Shown: positions 46,554-46,982 of the stretch, piece by piece
Position numbering within the stretch: position 1 is the stretch's first letter
How the letters are laid out: every line of letters begins with the position of its first letter
Virus record (IMG/VR): IMGVR_UViG_3300010157_000102
Span: 1 to 46,982 of that record
DNA: 46,982 nt
Source: a virus
Reading direction: 5' to 3' (one strand)
The notes under the pieces: model-generated
Told to the model about the DNA's origin: nothing
The model's input: only the letters and a program-made list of their open reading frames with translations
Database searches by the model: none
Made by a program: the position numbers and the translations under genes

Positions 46554-46982
46554 TTAAATACCATATCTTCCACGCAAAGCATTGAAAGTTGTTGTAATTT
46601 GATCTGATGTTAATGTAGTATTATAAATCAATACTTGTGAGATACCACCAATAAAGTTTCTATATCCTCCTCCACCTGGACCACCACCTCTATCTTGTGA
46701 GATAAAGAAATTCAAAGGGGGACCAACAACTGGAGAATGAGAAGTTGTATTTGTTGCTGTTGTTATCCCACTAGACTTGCAAAGATATGCAATTGCCTGT
46801 GTAGAAGAAACTGTAATAGCTACCATCGACCATGCGTTATTGGGTACAGATAATCCAGAATCCCAACCATAGGTAGCACCATTATCGTTCCAATGATAAC
46901 CTATGTTGTTATTCCCGCCTGGAGCAATATTCATACCTGTAGCATAATTTGTAGCAGAACCCATACCATTTCTACTCATTAA
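46554..46982 (-). CDS. LamG/concanavalin-like lectin domain protein, partial at the window edge
   Basis: The frame is open to the window end (codon TTA before the first ATG at 46979), so the gene probably begins outside. The visible 142 residues include WSMVAITVSSTQAIAYLCKS, a Gly-rich loop, and FIGGISQVLIYNTTLTSDQI ending FNALRGRYGI. This is the second half of a LamG-type jelly roll: the GGISQVLIYN strand and the final TTFNALRGRYG helix are typical. Such domains on phage fibres bind glycans, fitting the fibre genes that follow. Confidence 0.65.
   Translation of the reverse strand, partial: LMSRNGMGSATNYATGMNIAPGGNNNIGYHWNDNGATYGWDSGLSVPNNAWSMVAITVSSTQAIAYLCKSSGITTATNTTSHSPVVGPPLNFFISQDRGGGPGGGGYRNFIGGISQVLIYNTTLTSDQITTTFNALRGRYGI

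Noticed and set aside
1-46982. Cyanobacterial host suggested by cyanophage-type gene order
   Set aside because: No photosynthesis or pentose-phosphate genes are in the window, and pqqA argues for a PQQ-making proteobacterium. The gene order is shared by many aquatic T4-like phages. This rests on a partial genome.

Overview
The window is one contiguous, AT-rich piece of a T4-like myovirus genome (Straboviridae/cyanophage-type T4 superfamily). Every gene I can support lies on the minus strand, so transcription runs from position 46982 towards 1. Gene order and products match the core of cyanophage/pelagiphage-type T4-like phages. There are no tRNA genes, CRISPR arrays or insertion sequences, and no gene-free stretch longer than 300 bases.

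Layout in transcription order. (1) 46982-35745: a virion fibre block: a lectin-like partial protein, a short fibre protein, two long repetitive fibres (the second ending in an S74 intramolecular chaperone) and a 1153-residue virion protein with a cupredoxin-like C-terminus. (2) 35743-21526: neck, terminase, tail and head genes 13, 14, 15, 17, 18, 19, 20, a gp67/68-like gene, two unknowns, 21, 22, 23 and a tube-fold protein, with late-promoter-like octamers (NATAAATA or CTAAATA) in front of several. (3) 21464-14133: recombination and late transcription: uvsY, uvsW, an LSm-like gene, gene 55, an AAA ATPase, 47 and 46. (4) 14032-9039: an accessory early block with a HExxH/VWA protein, a MoxR/CobS-like ATPase, a relative of that ATPase's N-terminus, a wHTH protein and a DUF5664 nucleotide pyrophosphohydrolase. 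(5) 8980-4783: the replication clamp and loader, genes 45, 44 and 62, then a flavin-dependent halogenase and regA. (6) 4684-1: small genes, Hsp20, DNA ligase and hypothetical proteins.

The most striking feature is a 23-codon gene at 4613-4684 that was too small to be called by length. It has a strong ribosome binding site and encodes an apparently complete PqqA, the ribosomal precursor of pyrroloquinoline quinone, with the Glu15/Tyr19 pair that becomes the cofactor. It sits between two rho-independent terminators. PQQ is the cofactor of bacterial methanol dehydrogenases, and this PqqA is of the beta/gammaproteobacterial type. I therefore infer that the host is a PQQ-using proteobacterium, most plausibly an aquatic methylotroph (Methylophilales-like) and not a cyanobacterium. 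The early promoters, TTGACW-like boxes 17 bp from TATAAT, also fit a proteobacterial host sigma70.

Other notable items are: a module shared between the tail sheath and the 1153-residue virion protein, where it interrupts a cupredoxin-like fold; related insertions in gp13 and gp14; a repeated early-promoter cassette; two tandem mini-genes (31 and 24 codons) overlapping the end of hsp20; and a -10 box inside the loop of a perfect inverted repeat between genes 45 and 44.
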